Numbered from the stretch's first letter, positions 28,001 through 38,527 are shown. The stretch is DNA of 64,000 nt from Strigamia acuminata (GCA_949358305.1 OX442317.1:6700186-6764185), one strand, 5' to 3'. The notes: generated from the letters alone by a model not told the origin. Program-made: numbers and translations.

Positions 28001-29730
28001 ATTCTTCTTGAGTCGCATCTATCCAAGAAGACCTGGGTGTGGAATGCGCTTATGAAATGTGGCAGCAGAAGAAAGTAAGGGAAGGAAGGTAGGCGGATCT
28101 AGCTGCTGGGTGTTGGGATTTCAAACTTTAATTTTCTTTGCCTGATCGTCGTACAATCACATGCGAAGCCTCGTCCCGATCAATGTCTTGGTAGGGCGCG
28201 GGGGCAGGTTGGTCGCCAGATTAGATTGCATTCAACACAAGGAAGGAAAGGCCTCCTGAATGGTGGGAACAACTGCACGATGATGGCCTCAACCCACAGC
28301 CCACAGCCAACCCTCTGCACCTGGCACTAGTTTGAGTACAATGCCAAAAGGACCTGTCTTGTATTTATTGAATTCACTCGAGGGGATGTTATTGAGGCTG
28401 TAATTAGAGTGCGCTGGATGAAAATGATGGATAAAGGACCTGGCGTTGTGATGTGGAAATTAAGGTCGGGGTCAGTTATCTGGAGCAGAGAACATTCTTG
28501 GATTATTTAGACAATGGGATGTGATGGCAGGAACGTGTGATTGAGCTTGCGTTACGGGTTTATTAGAGAGAAAGCGAGAAGGCGCGCGCCATACCTGATA
28601 GGTTTTGTTTGATTATATTTTACAGTATTTTCGCAATTAAGAGCCCCATTTGAATTTGTGATGTATTTGCACCACAATGAATTGTATTGGCAACAATACA
28701 ATGCATAAAGTATCACGCAGCTTCCATATTTTTCCCTAGCAACGACAAAGATGTAAACGTGGCGCATTCGAATGAAATAAGAGCCAATTTTATCAATTTT
28801 ACCAATTTTGCCAATTTTAGAATTCGTTGAGACTGGATTAAAGGGAGGATTTACCAGATACAGGATTTAAAAAGTCAATTTGAAAACTTTTTACTTTTCA
28901 CCTGCAGCCGTGCATCAATTTTCTTGGAAAAATTCTTAGCCGGTTTTACTGCAGGTCCTGGAATAATATTTTCTGCAGGCCTGCAAAATCGTCCATAACA
29001 TTTTTCTAAGAGCTTTAACGTATTGTGTATTTGAAATCGATGCGAATACCTGACTATAGGGTTTGGAGATTTTGGCGTTAACACGTTTGAGCATGCGCGG
29101 TCAAGATGTGCAAGCAGCTACATGAGCGCTGTCTGGTGCTGGTAGGAAGTACACATGAATGCAATTACTGTCACTAGAAAATACTCAATTTAGTAATAGA
29201 AACAATAGGAATTACTAAACGAATCGAGAATTCGTGCACGTTCCTTTCATTCACATCTCCAAGGCCTTTCGATTCTCCTTCCCAATCGTCATCAAGGTTT
29301 TGAGGAAGGAGAATCGAACGGCCTTGGTGAAGTGAATGGAAGAAAGAAGAGAGAGAAACACACACAAAAATAAAATAAAATAAAACAGAGAAAAATAATT
29401 GCAGTGAGTGAGATTGATCTGGAATTGTAAATTTCGAATATTGGCGTTTTTCTTTATTTGATGACATAATAAAAGTATTACGAGTATGTAAAAAAAAGAA
29501 TATCGGTTATGAAAATGCGCAGTGGCGAATGTTGAATTGCACATTTTTATCCCGGGTGTATTGATCAAATAAAAGAGATAAAGTTTATTCTGGCTGAAAA
29601 AGAAGGGAATTGTTGAGGAGGAATTTACGGACTCTTAGCAACAAACTACAATTTTATTATCATCTCCTTCACATGAAAGGGCACGTTGCATGCTGCAAGC
29701 AAGTTTGTACACTTTTTACTTTTATTACAT

Positions 29731-29734
29731 ATTG
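29731..29734. repeat. Target-site duplication, left copy (ATTG)
   Basis: ATTG immediately precedes the 5' LTR and is repeated immediately after the 3' LTR at 43737-43740. A 4-bp duplication is usual for gypsy-type integrases. Confidence 0.9.
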
Positions 29735-30191
29735 TGTGACGGTTACACTGTCATGCACTTTGTTAGTATAGGACGATTACTTCACCAATAGATGGCGCTG
29801 ATGCGTTTTAGCGGTAAATTCAAATTTCGACAATTTTTGAGTGAATAAAATATAAATTACTATTTATATTTTATTCCACTGCAACTTTAGACACTTTTAA
29901 ATACTTTTGGATGTTTAAAAACTAGTTGATTTATTTGTCACATAATTCTATTGAATTATGTGCAAACTCTACACCTGGTGAAGTCACCCCCCATCACCCA
30001 CTGTGAGTTGGACTCCTTTTGGATTATAGTCAAAGGGACTTAATCCAAAATGTGTCCTGCGTATCCAGTTCCTGTAGTGGACCTAGTAGAAGACTATGTC
30101 CTGAGTATCCACTTCCTATGATCTGGGATTGGATGGATTTGACTGCCCAGTGATCCCATTGGATCACTGAACAGCTATTCTCCTCACCGAG

Positions 30192-30197
30192 TATATA
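30192..30197 (+). promoter_or_regulatory. Putative TATA box of the 5' LTR
   Basis: TATATA lies in GAGTATATATCCCCC in the first third of the LTR. Transcription would start some 25-35 bp downstream. The assignment rests on sequence and position only. Confidence 0.45.
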
Positions 30198-30309
30198 TCC
30201 CCCTGCAAAACGGATATAGCTCGCTCTTGTTCTGTTTTTGTTTGATACTGATATTACTTGAGCACATATTATACTTCTCTGCGTTCCGACAATCCGTTGT
30301 AGAAATACT

Positions 30310-30600
30310 TTGTATTTAGTGTAAGTATCTAGAGTGGGTAGAAGACTCACAGACACACTGCCCGCCTCTTCATGCCAACATTCCGTTGTAGAAATGTTGT
30401 AACTAGAGTGAGTAATTCACAGACACATTTAAGTGTAGTATCTAGAGTGGGGTACAACCCACAGACGCACTCCCTCCAGCTTCATGCCAACATTCCGTTG
30501 TAGAGTGCAGAATCTAGAGTGGAGTAAAATTCACAGACGCATTGGTAATGTAGAATCTAGAGTGGAGTATTTATATTTCACAGACGCATTATCAGAGTAA
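30310..30600 (+). repeat. Internal degenerate repeat array in the 5' LTR
   Basis: About five copies of a module share ATCTAGAGTGG followed, after a short variable segment, by CACAGACGCA or CACAGACACA. The larger phrase CATGCCAACATTCCGTTGTAG also recurs. GAGTAATTTCCCGG then appears twice just downstream (about 30608 and 30651). Such arrays in LTRs often bind proteins, but the role here is unknown. Confidence 0.8.
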
Positions 30601-31212
30601 TCGACGCGGAGTAATTTCCCGGTTACTCTCCCGCCAGCCAGGACCGAGTGGAGTAATTTCCCGGCGATGGATAACCTTTCCTGCGAGATATTTCGATTCA
30701 ATTCGTTATTGGTTTGACGGAACATTTAAGTCTAACTTAGATGTTGATTGCACTCGGGGCAAAAAATAGCTCGGCGCTATTTTAATATATTTTACTTATT
30801 TTCATAGTTTTAGTTAAGTTTGTGACTCTAAAATATCATGATTAATTCCATAGAATTAATATGAATATTTATTCTCACATTGTTACATCTCGCGGTAATT
30901 CTTGATTACAATAATTATCTGCGATGCGATGTGTGTGACGATACAGAAAAGTCAACCGCACCTCTCGGATATAACCCACCCAGCCTAACCATTTACACGC
31001 CTTTTAGAACCAAACCCCGGACCATTTAGAAGCCAAAGCCATTCATAGATGACATCTTTTACGTCACAGCAATAAGACCGTTACAAATTCTTATTGCATG
31101 ACTGAAGCCTTCAAATGATATTATTTCAGGGCTTTTGCCACATAACTGTATAGTTTAACTTATCGTCATTTTAGCCACTTGTAGGCATAATAGTTATATA
31201 AGTTTCAACCGG

Positions 31213-31218
31213 AATAAA
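31213..31218 (+). terminator. Putative LTR polyadenylation signal
   Basis: AATAAA lies about 105 bp before the LTR end. In the 3' copy, the equivalent signal at 43626-43631 would direct 3' end formation of the genomic RNA. Confidence 0.4.
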
Positions 31219-31325
31219 TGTTATATGTTTTGAGAAAACATCAGGTTTGCATATTTTACATTTTCACACAGATAGTTCACACTTTAGTTTAGCAATTGCT
31301 ATCTCCAGAAGGTAATCGTCACACG

Positions 31326-31343
31326 TGGAGGTTCTACCGAGAT
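31326..31343 (+). promoter_or_regulatory. Primer binding site, tRNA-Gln-like
   Basis: TGGAGGTTCTACCGAGAT starts two bases after the LTR. Its complement ends in CCA and matches, from memory, the conserved 3' end of animal glutamine tRNA, with one difference in the acceptor stem. This is where minus-strand DNA synthesis would start. Confidence 0.75.
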
Positions 31344-32201
31344 AGGTTGCATTTTATCGAAGTGAACTCTGTGATCGAAGTGTAAAATTGAAAAATGAAT
31401 TTTCTTGATTATTTTATATAGATATTATAATTAGAAAATTTCCGATTTTTCTCTATAAATTTACTGTGAAATATCCATTTGTTTTCAAAAAATTCTCATT
31501 ATCTTTTGGAAATATCTGAATTCGAATTTTTGGATTATTTTGAAAAAAACTCATTATAATTCCGAATCTCTTACGAAAAATCTATTATGATTTTATTGAG
31601 TTTCCCAGAATATTCAGCTATATTCTGGAAAATTTCGAAACCTTGAATTTTGATCAAAAAACGAATTTGACTAGAAATCCTGCTGACTGAAAAATAAAAG
31701 TTAAAGTATTTTATTTTGCTGGTTAAAAACTTGACCAAGTTTCTATTGTTCTGTTTTCAATGTTTTTGATTATTATTTTAATCTTTAACAAAGTAAAGAA
31801 TGTGACAAAGAGAACCACTCACGATGCAGCTCGGAGTAGGTCATCCAGATGTGACATTGTTGAGAATTTCGGATTAGAAATTATCAGGAATTTGTCAACA
31901 TCGCCAATCACAGCAGACTGTCTTGACAAAGGAGATTTTCCGGAAGCTAGTTTGACAACCAATATTCAGCCACACTTGCTTTTCGACAGTGCGACCATCC
32001 AGTTGTGCCTTTGTGACCAGTGCCCGTTTGGACCATTCTTGACCACGCAATAGGACAGTTTTTCCGAAGCCACTTCAGTTTCAGCAGCTAAGGTTGTATT
32101 TTTTCAAATTATTTCTTAGTTTAATATTAAGCGTGTTACATTTACGCTAGTTCAGTTAAAATCTTATTTTTCCTTGTTGTACGTGTATTTCTTTGAGTAT
32201 T
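31344..32201 (+). other. Retrotransposon 5' leader
   Basis: About 860 bases separate the primer site from the gag ATG. The leader contains a 97-codon ATG frame at 31760-32053 with no recognisable domain, which may be an upstream ORF or chance. It probably also holds packaging signals and possibly a splice donor for the third ORF, none of which I can pin down. Confidence 0.5.
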
Positions 32202-34250
32202 ATGGCCCGTAGACCTGTAAGAGTTCGTGGAACACGAGGAAATCGTGGAGCACGACGACGTGGTGGTATGTGTGAAACACCAAGAGGAATTGTGGAGTCT
32301 GATCTAGAAAGCCAGGGGGAAGAAAATGTTCCTAGAGACGTTTCCAACCCAGGTAGTTCTCGAACGGATCCACTATCAGTCCCACATGATTTAGAAGTTT
32401 ACTGTCGCCATTACCAATTGGAAGTGACGCAGTTTTCCTCTTTGTGTGAAGCTCAACAATACACGGCGAATAATCATCACGAGAGAAATCGTGTAATTAC
32501 TCCCGATGTAGTTGTAACCAACGAACAAAGTGTTTCTATAGATCGAACTGGCCCTCGTTCGCCGGCCACATATCGCTACCAGCAATTGCCTGGATGGCGA
32601 ATGAATGTTGCTCGTGACGACAATGGGCAGTTAAATTCTTCACTATCTGTTCAACCTTTGATTCAGTTACCAACTAGTTCTTGGCGATCGAATTCGGCCG
32701 AAAGAATGGGAAATTCCGGACAAGGAAATATTTCTGCGCCAATTTCCCGAAATTTACCAAGTGCGACGGCTGTAAATAATATTTTACCCGCTCCCACTGG
32801 GAATTTGAATGATTCTTTCAGAGTTCCACAGCCTCGAACTAATCTGTCGGTCCAACCAAGGGGGAGAAATGAAAATTATCAAAATTTTCAATCTCACACC
32901 CAATCTGATGGAGATTTTAGGAATTATAGAAATTCCCGCTCTCAAGGTGGACGAGCTCCGCCGAGAAATCAACGATTTCCCGGAGCTCCTGGTGATCCTC
33001 GTGACTCCGATCCTAACTCGAGTAGTGACGAATCTCACGCTGGTGGAGGGGGAAATTATAACAATAACTTCCACCGACGTAATAATTCTCGTTCTCCACC
33101 GCCACCTGATAGACATCAAAATTTTCAAGGAGAGCCAAATCCGCCACCCAGAGACCAAGAAAGTCGGTCTACACCCAATTCGAACTCTGCTTCTAATTTG
33201 TCGGACGAAAATGTAAAACAAATTATTCAGGGTTTAGTTGGTCAAATCCGAAGCCCGAGTAATCCCAGTCAGAATTTTGGAAAAGGAATCGAGATTCCTA
33301 TTTTTGACGGGAAACAGACAGAGGTTGCGCGATTCCTTGAAATCGTCAAAGCTGTCGCACTCGGGAAAGGCATCCCTTTAGACGACATGGTACACACTGC
33401 TGTACCTGGACGACTATTAGGCCATGCACAACGTTGGTTCCATAAGCAACGCCATACTTTTAACAGTTGGCGAACTTTCGAAGCCTCTTTTCTCGATTGT
33501 TTCGACCTCGTTCCACTTACAAGAGAAAGGCGACTTCTTAATGTAAAACAACGAGCCGACGAATCACTTTATAGTTTTCTTCTGCGTTATACGCAAGAAC
33601 AAGGTGAAGTGCCGCCAGGTGATAAAACTGGACGTGCGCAATTATTCGACAATCTAACTCAAGAAAGTTTCACGGCGTTATGTACACAAGGAATGTATGG
33701 TAACTTTACAGTAGATGACATTCTACAATATGTAGGAGCAAATCGCTCTAAGTTTGAAAGTTCTCAACTTGCAGCAAAATTGGAGTACGATAATCGAGAG
33801 AATCATCCTACTCCCAAACTTCACGAAAAATCTAAGATTTTTCCTTCTAAAACTTCACTACGTTTAACGCAAACTCAAGATGAAGTTGAAAATGAAGACG
33901 AGTCGGAAAATGACGACTCAACTGACGATGGTTCAATGGAGCGATTATTTGCCGCCCAGTATGAAAAGACTACTGGAAAATGCTTTTTCTGTCACGAGCC
34001 TGGACATTTTAAAAGAGAATGTCCCGCTCTTGCCAAAAAATTAGCAGGGAAATCAGACTCGTTAAATTCAAATAAAAGATTTAACCACTCTGCTCCCAAC
34101 CCCGAGTTTAAACGACCCAAACAAAATTGGGTTACGTCAGAAACTTTAGACTCCAAATTTACTGACTTCCAGAAAAACATGGTTGACCTGTTAATTAAGC
34201 ATTTACCAGCAGCCACTGAGTCAGTCACTCCCGACGAGACAAAAAACTGA
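32202..34250 (+). CDS. gag: Gag polyprotein (capsid/nucleocapsid), 682 aa
   Basis: Gag forms the virus-like particle and binds the element RNA. I chose the ATG at 32202; the frame is open a few codons further upstream but without another ATG. The N-terminal half (about residues 1-350) is Arg-, Asn-, Ser- and Pro-rich and looks disordered, with an RG-rich start (RRPVRVRGTRGNRG). A gag/capsid-like region follows at about residues 360-500, including RWFHKQRHTFNSW and SLYSFLLRYTQEQGE. An acidic stretch precedes one CCHC zinc knuckle at residues 594-607 (C-x2-C-x4-H-x4-C). The stop TGA at 34248 directly follows the slippery heptamer A AAA AAC, so a fraction of ribosomes should continue into pol. 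Confidence 0.95.
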   Translation: MARRPVRVRGTRGNRGARRRGGMCETPRGIVESDLESQGEENVPRDVSNPGSSRTDPLSVPHDLEVYCRHYQLEVTQFSSLCEAQQYTANNHHERNRVITPDVVVTNEQSVSIDRTGPRSPATYRYQQLPGWRMNVARDDNGQLNSSLSVQPLIQLPTSSWRSNSAERMGNSGQGNISAPISRNLPSATAVNNILPAPTGNLNDSFRVPQPRTNLSVQPRGRNENYQNFQSHTQSDGDFRNYRNSRSQGGRAPPRNQRFPGAPGDPRDSDPNSSSDESHAGGGGNYNNNFHRRNNSRSPPPPDRHQNFQGEPNPPPRDQESRSTPNSNSASNLSDENVKQIIQGLVGQIRSPSNPSQNFGKGIEIPIFDGKQTEVARFLEIVKAVALGKGIPLDDMVHTAVPGRLLGHAQRWFHKQRHTFNSWRTFEASFLDCFDLVPLTRERRLLNVKQRADESLYSFLLRYTQEQGEVPPGDKTGRAQLFDNLTQESFTALCTQGMYGNFTVDDILQYVGANRSKFESSQLAAKLEYDNRENHPTPKLHEKSKIFPSKTSLRLTQTQDEVENEDESENDDSTDDGSMERLFAAQYEKTTGKCFFCHEPGHFKRECPALAKKLAGKSDSLNSNKRFNHSAPNPEFKRPKQNWVTSETLDSKFTDFQKNMVDLLIKHLPAATESVTPDETKN

Positions 34251-34281
34251 TTCAGGGGGTTGTTCAAGTTGCCCAACCCCC
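34241..34281 (+). promoter_or_regulatory. Programmed -1 ribosomal frameshift signal (gag to pol)
   Basis: The heptamer A AAA AAC occupies 34241-34247 in the correct phase (gag codons AAA, AAC) and is followed at once by the gag stop TGA. After a 7-nt spacer there is a perfect 8-bp stem, GGGGGTTG (34255-34262) with CAACCCCC (34274-34281), closing an 11-nt loop. The pol frame is -1 relative to gag and open from 34247 onward. This is the textbook arrangement of slippery site, spacer and stem-loop; A AAA AAC is the same heptamer class used by several retroviruses. Whether the hairpin extends to a pseudoknot is unclear. Confidence 0.88.
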
Positions 34282-37200
34282 GCTTAAAGAGTTGTTTCCT
34301 TTCTCGGAATTGTCAAATGATTTATTTTTACGAAAAGATGAATTTAAATTAAGACATAAGCCTAGTCATCTCACAGTACCTTATGTCGATGATTCGAAGA
34401 ATAAACCACCATCGTTGGTCATTTCTTACGAAGCCGTACCTGTCTGTCGAAAGACTAGCAGCTCTACTGGCGGTGTCGATGAAAATTTAAAAGTCATGAC
34501 AGACCAACTAGAAAATTTGAGTATTTTCAGTGGAAGCTGGAATGCACCCAAGAAACCGCTTGTACCCAAGGTTTTCAAGTTAAGAAAACTTCTTAAACTT
34601 GAAAAATGGAACAAGAAAGAACGAAAAGTATTGCTTGGCAAACTTTGCAATAGCAAATTAATTAATGGTGGCAAAGATGATCCGCGTATGAATGTCCAAA
34701 TTGGAGGTTTGGATTACAACGCACTAATGGACTCTGGAGCCACCCAATGTTTTATTGGAGTACAACTCCTCTCAAACACGGAAATTCCGGTGGAATTCAT
34801 ACAAGAATGTCCCCGGGGAATGCGTGTCTGCGCGGTCGGAATAGATCACCGACCTATCGGTCAAGTTTGTCTTTGTGTCAAATGGGCCGATAAAAGGAGA
34901 GTTACACCTATGACCTTCATAATTCTACACAAGAATGTATGTGGGTTAATTTTGGGTCACAATTTTATGCGTAGAACGGGGATAAACCCTAATCCCCGAC
35001 GAGCAGTGTTCACCTGTGATGACATGCCCGGATGGACAGCCCCGTACGAGACCACTGAACTTAACTGTTGCTTAGCAAGCATTAAGACTTTGGGTCTCCA
35101 AGGTGAAGGAACTCCCACTTCACCGGACTGGGCAGAAAAACTCGTCGAAGGCTGCAACAGTTCGGCGGAAGAAAAACAGTTACTCGTAAACGTTCTTGTA
35201 CAATTAAAAAACGTATTTCGAGACCAACTGGGCTGTACGAAGGTGGCCAAGCACAGCATCAAGTTTAAACCTGGTGCTACTTGGAAACACCAGCCATATA
35301 GAATGTACAATCCGGCCAAGAAGGCGATTATGACGGAATTGGTCGAGGAGTTGGAGGCCGATGGGTTGATCGAACCTGCCACTGGCCCTTATATAAGTCA
35401 CCCCGTCATAGTGGCTAAACCCGGCGGGAAGTATCGATTATGTATCGACTACCGCTGGTTGAATGCGATCACAGAAGTTGATGCAATTCAAATGCCAAGT
35501 ATTGACCTATTAATTCACCATACTAATCAGGCCAAGTACTTTACATCCATTGATTTAACTAAAGGTTATCATCAAATGGAAATGGAGGAGGAGGATAAGA
35601 GCAAAACTGCTTTTTACACCCCAAAAGGCAAATTTCAATTCAAGAGATTGCCATTTGGTCTTTGTAATGCACCTAGTTCTTTTCAACACCTCATGACTAC
35701 CGTATTGGGTGACTCTCTATATAAACATGCTCTGGTTTATTTAGACGATATAATTATTTTTTCCGACACATGGGAAAATCATTTATTACATATTAAAGAC
35801 GTACTTGAGAAGTTGGATGCCGCGAATCTAACTATCAATAAAGACAAGTCAAAATTTGGTCGAACATCATTACGATTTTTAGGCCATTTAATTTCGGAGG
35901 GATCTCTTCTTCCAGACCCTGACAAAGTCTCGGCTGTAAGGAATTTCCCCAAACCGACTTGCTCTAAAGACATTCAAAGATTTGTAGGACTTGCGAATTT
36001 TTTCCGAAAATTTATTCCTAACATCGCAAATATTGCTCGTCCATTGACCAATATTATGCATGATCAAGCAAAGTTTGTGTGGGATGATCCACAAACAACT
36101 GCATTCGAAACTATCAAAGATATTTTGTGTGACAAGGACCAAGCCCTTCTCCACATGCCAGATATGAATAAGCCTTTTGTCATTTTGACAGATGCTTCTC
36201 ATTCAGGTTTAGGTGCAGTACTCTGTCAAGACGTAGAATTATTCTGTGAAAAGAAACAGAAATTAATTATGGTCCCAAAAGCAGTCGCGTACGCCAGTCG
36301 AGTGTTACACGGGGCCGAAGTAAGGTATTCTACGCCGGAATTGGAGTGTTTGGCCGTTGTATGGGCAATCGAAAGATTTCGCCCTTATATTGAATACACG
36401 ACTTTCACTCTCGAGTCCGATGCTAAGGCCCTTAGCTGGTTGATGAGTACGCCGGAACCATCGGGAAGGTTTGGTCGTTGGGCCGTCAAAATACAATGTG
36501 GCGCGTTTAAAATTATTTTTAGACGCGGTGCAATGAACCAAGTAGCGGACGCATTATCACGCGCTCCACTGTCTGCACTAGACACTCCGGATTATGATTA
36601 TATCGAACCAGAGGAGATCACCCATTTCTATCCAACTTGGAATGGAAACAGGTGTGCATCTTTACAAGTGACGGAGACTGAGCGCAAACATTTTCTCACA
36701 AATGTTGGCCTTAGTTTGGATTTTTTCTCAGAATCATATAATCCAGTTAGATTTCATGATTCTGGAGAAAAGGGGGAGGAAGAAGGATGTACGAGAGAAA
36801 ATTGCAGACATATAGATGTCCACAATTGTAATCACGAAAATGTACACACTGCGCTAACAGATATCCTAAAAGTAGTTCCGCCGACGCGAGACGAAATTAT
36901 CGAAGCGCAGCTTAAAGATCCAGCATGTAGTAAAATCCTTGTTTACCTAAAAGGAGACGAAAAATTAAAAAATCGTGTCACGGATAAACATTGGTTAAAC
37001 GCGATTCGTGGCTACACTCTCGACGAACCGGAAGAAAATAAAGGTGTTATGCTAATTTATTTTGCTCCGACCGATGAGGAAGAGTTAAACGACTCCGGCA
37101 ACGGGTTTAAGGCGGTAATTCCACGCTCTCTCGTGAGACGTGCATTATTCGCATGCCATGGCCACCCACTTACAGGACATGCCGGCATGAGCAAAACCCT

Positions 37201-38527
37201 AGATAGAGCAAAACAGATGTATTTCTGGCCTAGAATGAGCAAAGACACTCGAAACTACGTTCGCAGTTGCACTCATTGCCAACAATACAAACCTAGTCAA
37301 CACCAAAAGCATCGGGCAAGCTATACACCTCACAACATGACCAACCCGTGGGAGACTGTAAGCATTGACCTGATGGGACCAAAACCAGCCGGTCGTTCGC
37401 AATTAAAATGGATTTTAGTAATCATTGATAATTGTACAAAATGGATTGAAGTCTTCCCACTAGCGACTGCATCAAGTGAATGCATCGTTAATAAAATGAG
37501 CGAAGTTTTCCACCGTTGGGGATATCCAAAAAAGATAATCTCCGACAACGGCAAACAATTCGTGTCAACAATATTTAATGATTTTTGTCGAAAAAATCAC
37601 GTAGATATTGCTCACATTAGCCCATATCACGCTGCCGCTAATATTACAGAGCGGGCTAACAGGACTTTAAAAATGATGTTAGCTTTATACTCGGACATTC
37701 ACTCTCACTGGCCAAAATATTTAAATTCTTTTGCCTTTGCGATGCGCACCGCTAAGTCCGAGGCAACAAATTGTTCTCCGATGATTCTTAATACAGGAAG
37801 AATCGTTCCTTTGCCATTTGACCCGCGTATTACTAAACACGCCATCAAATTCGACAAAGAGAATCCCGAAGCCTACGTCTACAGCATTTTAGACGTAATT
37901 AGACGTGCACACAGCGAAATGCATCGGAAAATTCAATCGAATTACGAAAAGCATGATCGACTACATAAAGACAAATATTATATTTGTCAATTTGCCAAAG
38001 GAGATCTCGTGTGGAAAGCCACACATATTTTATCAAATAAAGATAAAGGGATTTCGGCAGGATTCGCTGAGAAACGTGATGGACCTTGGGAAATTACGGC
38101 TGTTCTTGGCGGAGGTTCCTACACACTACGTAAGCTTTCTGATAACACGAAAGCAAAAGCGATCAACATACAGGATTTAATGCCTTATATCCCAAGTTAC
38201 CCGATTGAGGAATGGACATTAGATCAGAAAGTCGGTACCAACGAGTCACACCCGACTCCAGATTGGATGGCAGGTCAGGTTATTAATTCTCCAGAATTAA
38301 TAAATGAACCTGTGTCCATGGAAACAGAGGATTTAGTTGAAGAGAAAGAGGAGGAAACTTCTCAGATTTCTTCTAAAGAGGACGAAACTCCTCAAAATCC
38401 GTCTAAAAAGAGGAAAAGATTTCCATCTCCCGTTCGACAGTCTAAACGTAGACCCAAGCCGAACACAAAATACGTGACCGATTTTGTACAACTCGTAAAT
38501 TGTCTAAAACAAGTCAAGTTGGGTTAG
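34247..38527 (+). CDS. pol: Pol polyprotein: protease, reverse transcriptase, RNase H, integrase
   Basis: Pol copies the element RNA into DNA and integrates it. It is expressed by -1 frameshift; counted from the first shifted codon (34247) it has 1,426 residues and no ATG near the start. Aspartic protease: DSGA at 162-165. Reverse transcriptase: YRLCIDYRWLN and YLDD (498-501). RNase H: the likely Asp/Glu set is D649 (TDAS), E698, D725 and D768. Integrase: HHCC zinc motif (H971, H978, C1008, C1011) and catalytic D1041, D1100 (SDNGKQF) and E1135 (TERANR), so 34 rather than 35 residues separate the last two. A GPW...GSYTLR segment resembles the GPY/F module. I see no chromodomain; the tail is acidic and then basic (KKRKRFPSPVRQSKRRPK). 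No stop or frameshift interrupts it. Confidence 0.96.
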   Translation: MIQGVVQVAQPPLKELFPFSELSNDLFLRKDEFKLRHKPSHLTVPYVDDSKNKPPSLVISYEAVPVCRKTSSSTGGVDENLKVMTDQLENLSIFSGSWNAPKKPLVPKVFKLRKLLKLEKWNKKERKVLLGKLCNSKLINGGKDDPRMNVQIGGLDYNALMDSGATQCFIGVQLLSNTEIPVEFIQECPRGMRVCAVGIDHRPIGQVCLCVKWADKRRVTPMTFIILHKNVCGLILGHNFMRRTGINPNPRRAVFTCDDMPGWTAPYETTELNCCLASIKTLGLQGEGTPTSPDWAEKLVEGCNSSAEEKQLLVNVLVQLKNVFRDQLGCTKVAKHSIKFKPGATWKHQPYRMYNPAKKAIMTELVEELEADGLIEPATGPYISHPVIVAKPGGKYRLCIDYRWLNAITEVDAIQMPSIDLLIHHTNQAKYFTSIDLTKGYHQMEMEEEDKSKTAFYTPKGKFQFKRLPFGLCNAPSSFQHLMTTVLGDSLYKHALVYLDDIIIFSDTWENHLLHIKDVLEKLDAANLTINKDKSKFGRTSLRFLGHLISEGSLLPDPDKVSAVRNFPKPTCSKDIQRFVGLANFFRKFIPNIANIARPLTNIMHDQAKFVWDDPQTTAFETIKDILCDKDQALLHMPDMNKPFVILTDASHSGLGAVLCQDVELFCEKKQKLIMVPKAVAYASRVLHGAEVRYSTPELECLAVVWAIERFRPYIEYTTFTLESDAKALSWLMSTPEPSGRFGRWAVKIQCGAFKIIFRRGAMNQVADALSRAPLSALDTPDYDYIEPEEITHFYPTWNGNRCASLQVTETERKHFLTNVGLSLDFFSESYNPVRFHDSGEKGEEEGCTRENCRHIDVHNCNHENVHTALTDILKVVPPTRDEIIEAQLKDPACSKILVYLKGDEKLKNRVTDKHWLNAIRGYTLDEPEENKGVMLIYFAPTDEEELNDSGNGFKAVIPRSLVRRALFACHGHPLTGHAGMSKTLDRAKQMYFWPRMSKDTRNYVRSCTHCQQYKPSQHQKHRASYTPHNMTNPWETVSIDLMGPKPAGRSQLKWILVIIDNCTKWIEVFPLATASSECIVNKMSEVFHRWGYPKKIISDNGKQFVSTIFNDFCRKNHVDIAHISPYHAAANITERANRTLKMMLALYSDIHSHWPKYLNSFAFAMRTAKSEATNCSPMILNTGRIVPLPFDPRITKHAIKFDKENPEAYVYSILDVIRRAHSEMHRKIQSNYEKHDRLHKDKYYICQFAKGDLVWKATHILSNKDKGISAGFAEKRDGPWEITAVLGGGSYTLRKLSDNTKAKAINIQDLMPYIPSYPIEEWTLDQKVGTNESHPTPDWMAGQVINSPELINEPVSMETEDLVEEKEEETSQISSKEDETPQNPSKKRKRFPSPVRQSKRRPKPNTKYVTDFVQLVNCLKQVKLG

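Larger units (their letters stand above)
20150..29734. other. Long AT-rich non-coding stretch, no gene recognised
   Basis: Apart from the 24-bp tandem repeat near 21911-22053, I see homopolymer and A/T-rich tracts (for example 25745-26060 and 26760-26815) and a TAA/AAT trinucleotide run near 27750-27770. No exon with a recognisable domain was found. I looked specifically for the N-terminal half of the Dpr first Ig domain and did not find it. Confidence 0.5.
29735..31323 (+). repeat. 5' LTR (1,589 bp)
   Basis: It begins TGTGACG and ends CGTCACA, a perfect 7-bp terminal inverted repeat with TG...CA ends. The 3' copy has the same length, at a constant offset of 12,413 bp, and I noticed no substitution where I compared them. 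It contains TATATA at 30192-30197 after ACCGAG, a likely promoter, and AATAAA at 31213-31218, a likely polyadenylation signal. This implies a long R region. Between 30310 and 30600 it has about five degenerate copies of a module that reads TCTAGAGTGG and then CACAGACGCA. Confidence 0.96.

Noticed and set aside
30030-30725. Minus-strand open frames in the LTRs (also 42443-43138)
   Set aside because: They are the same in both LTRs because the LTRs are duplicates; no known domain, and antisense to the element.
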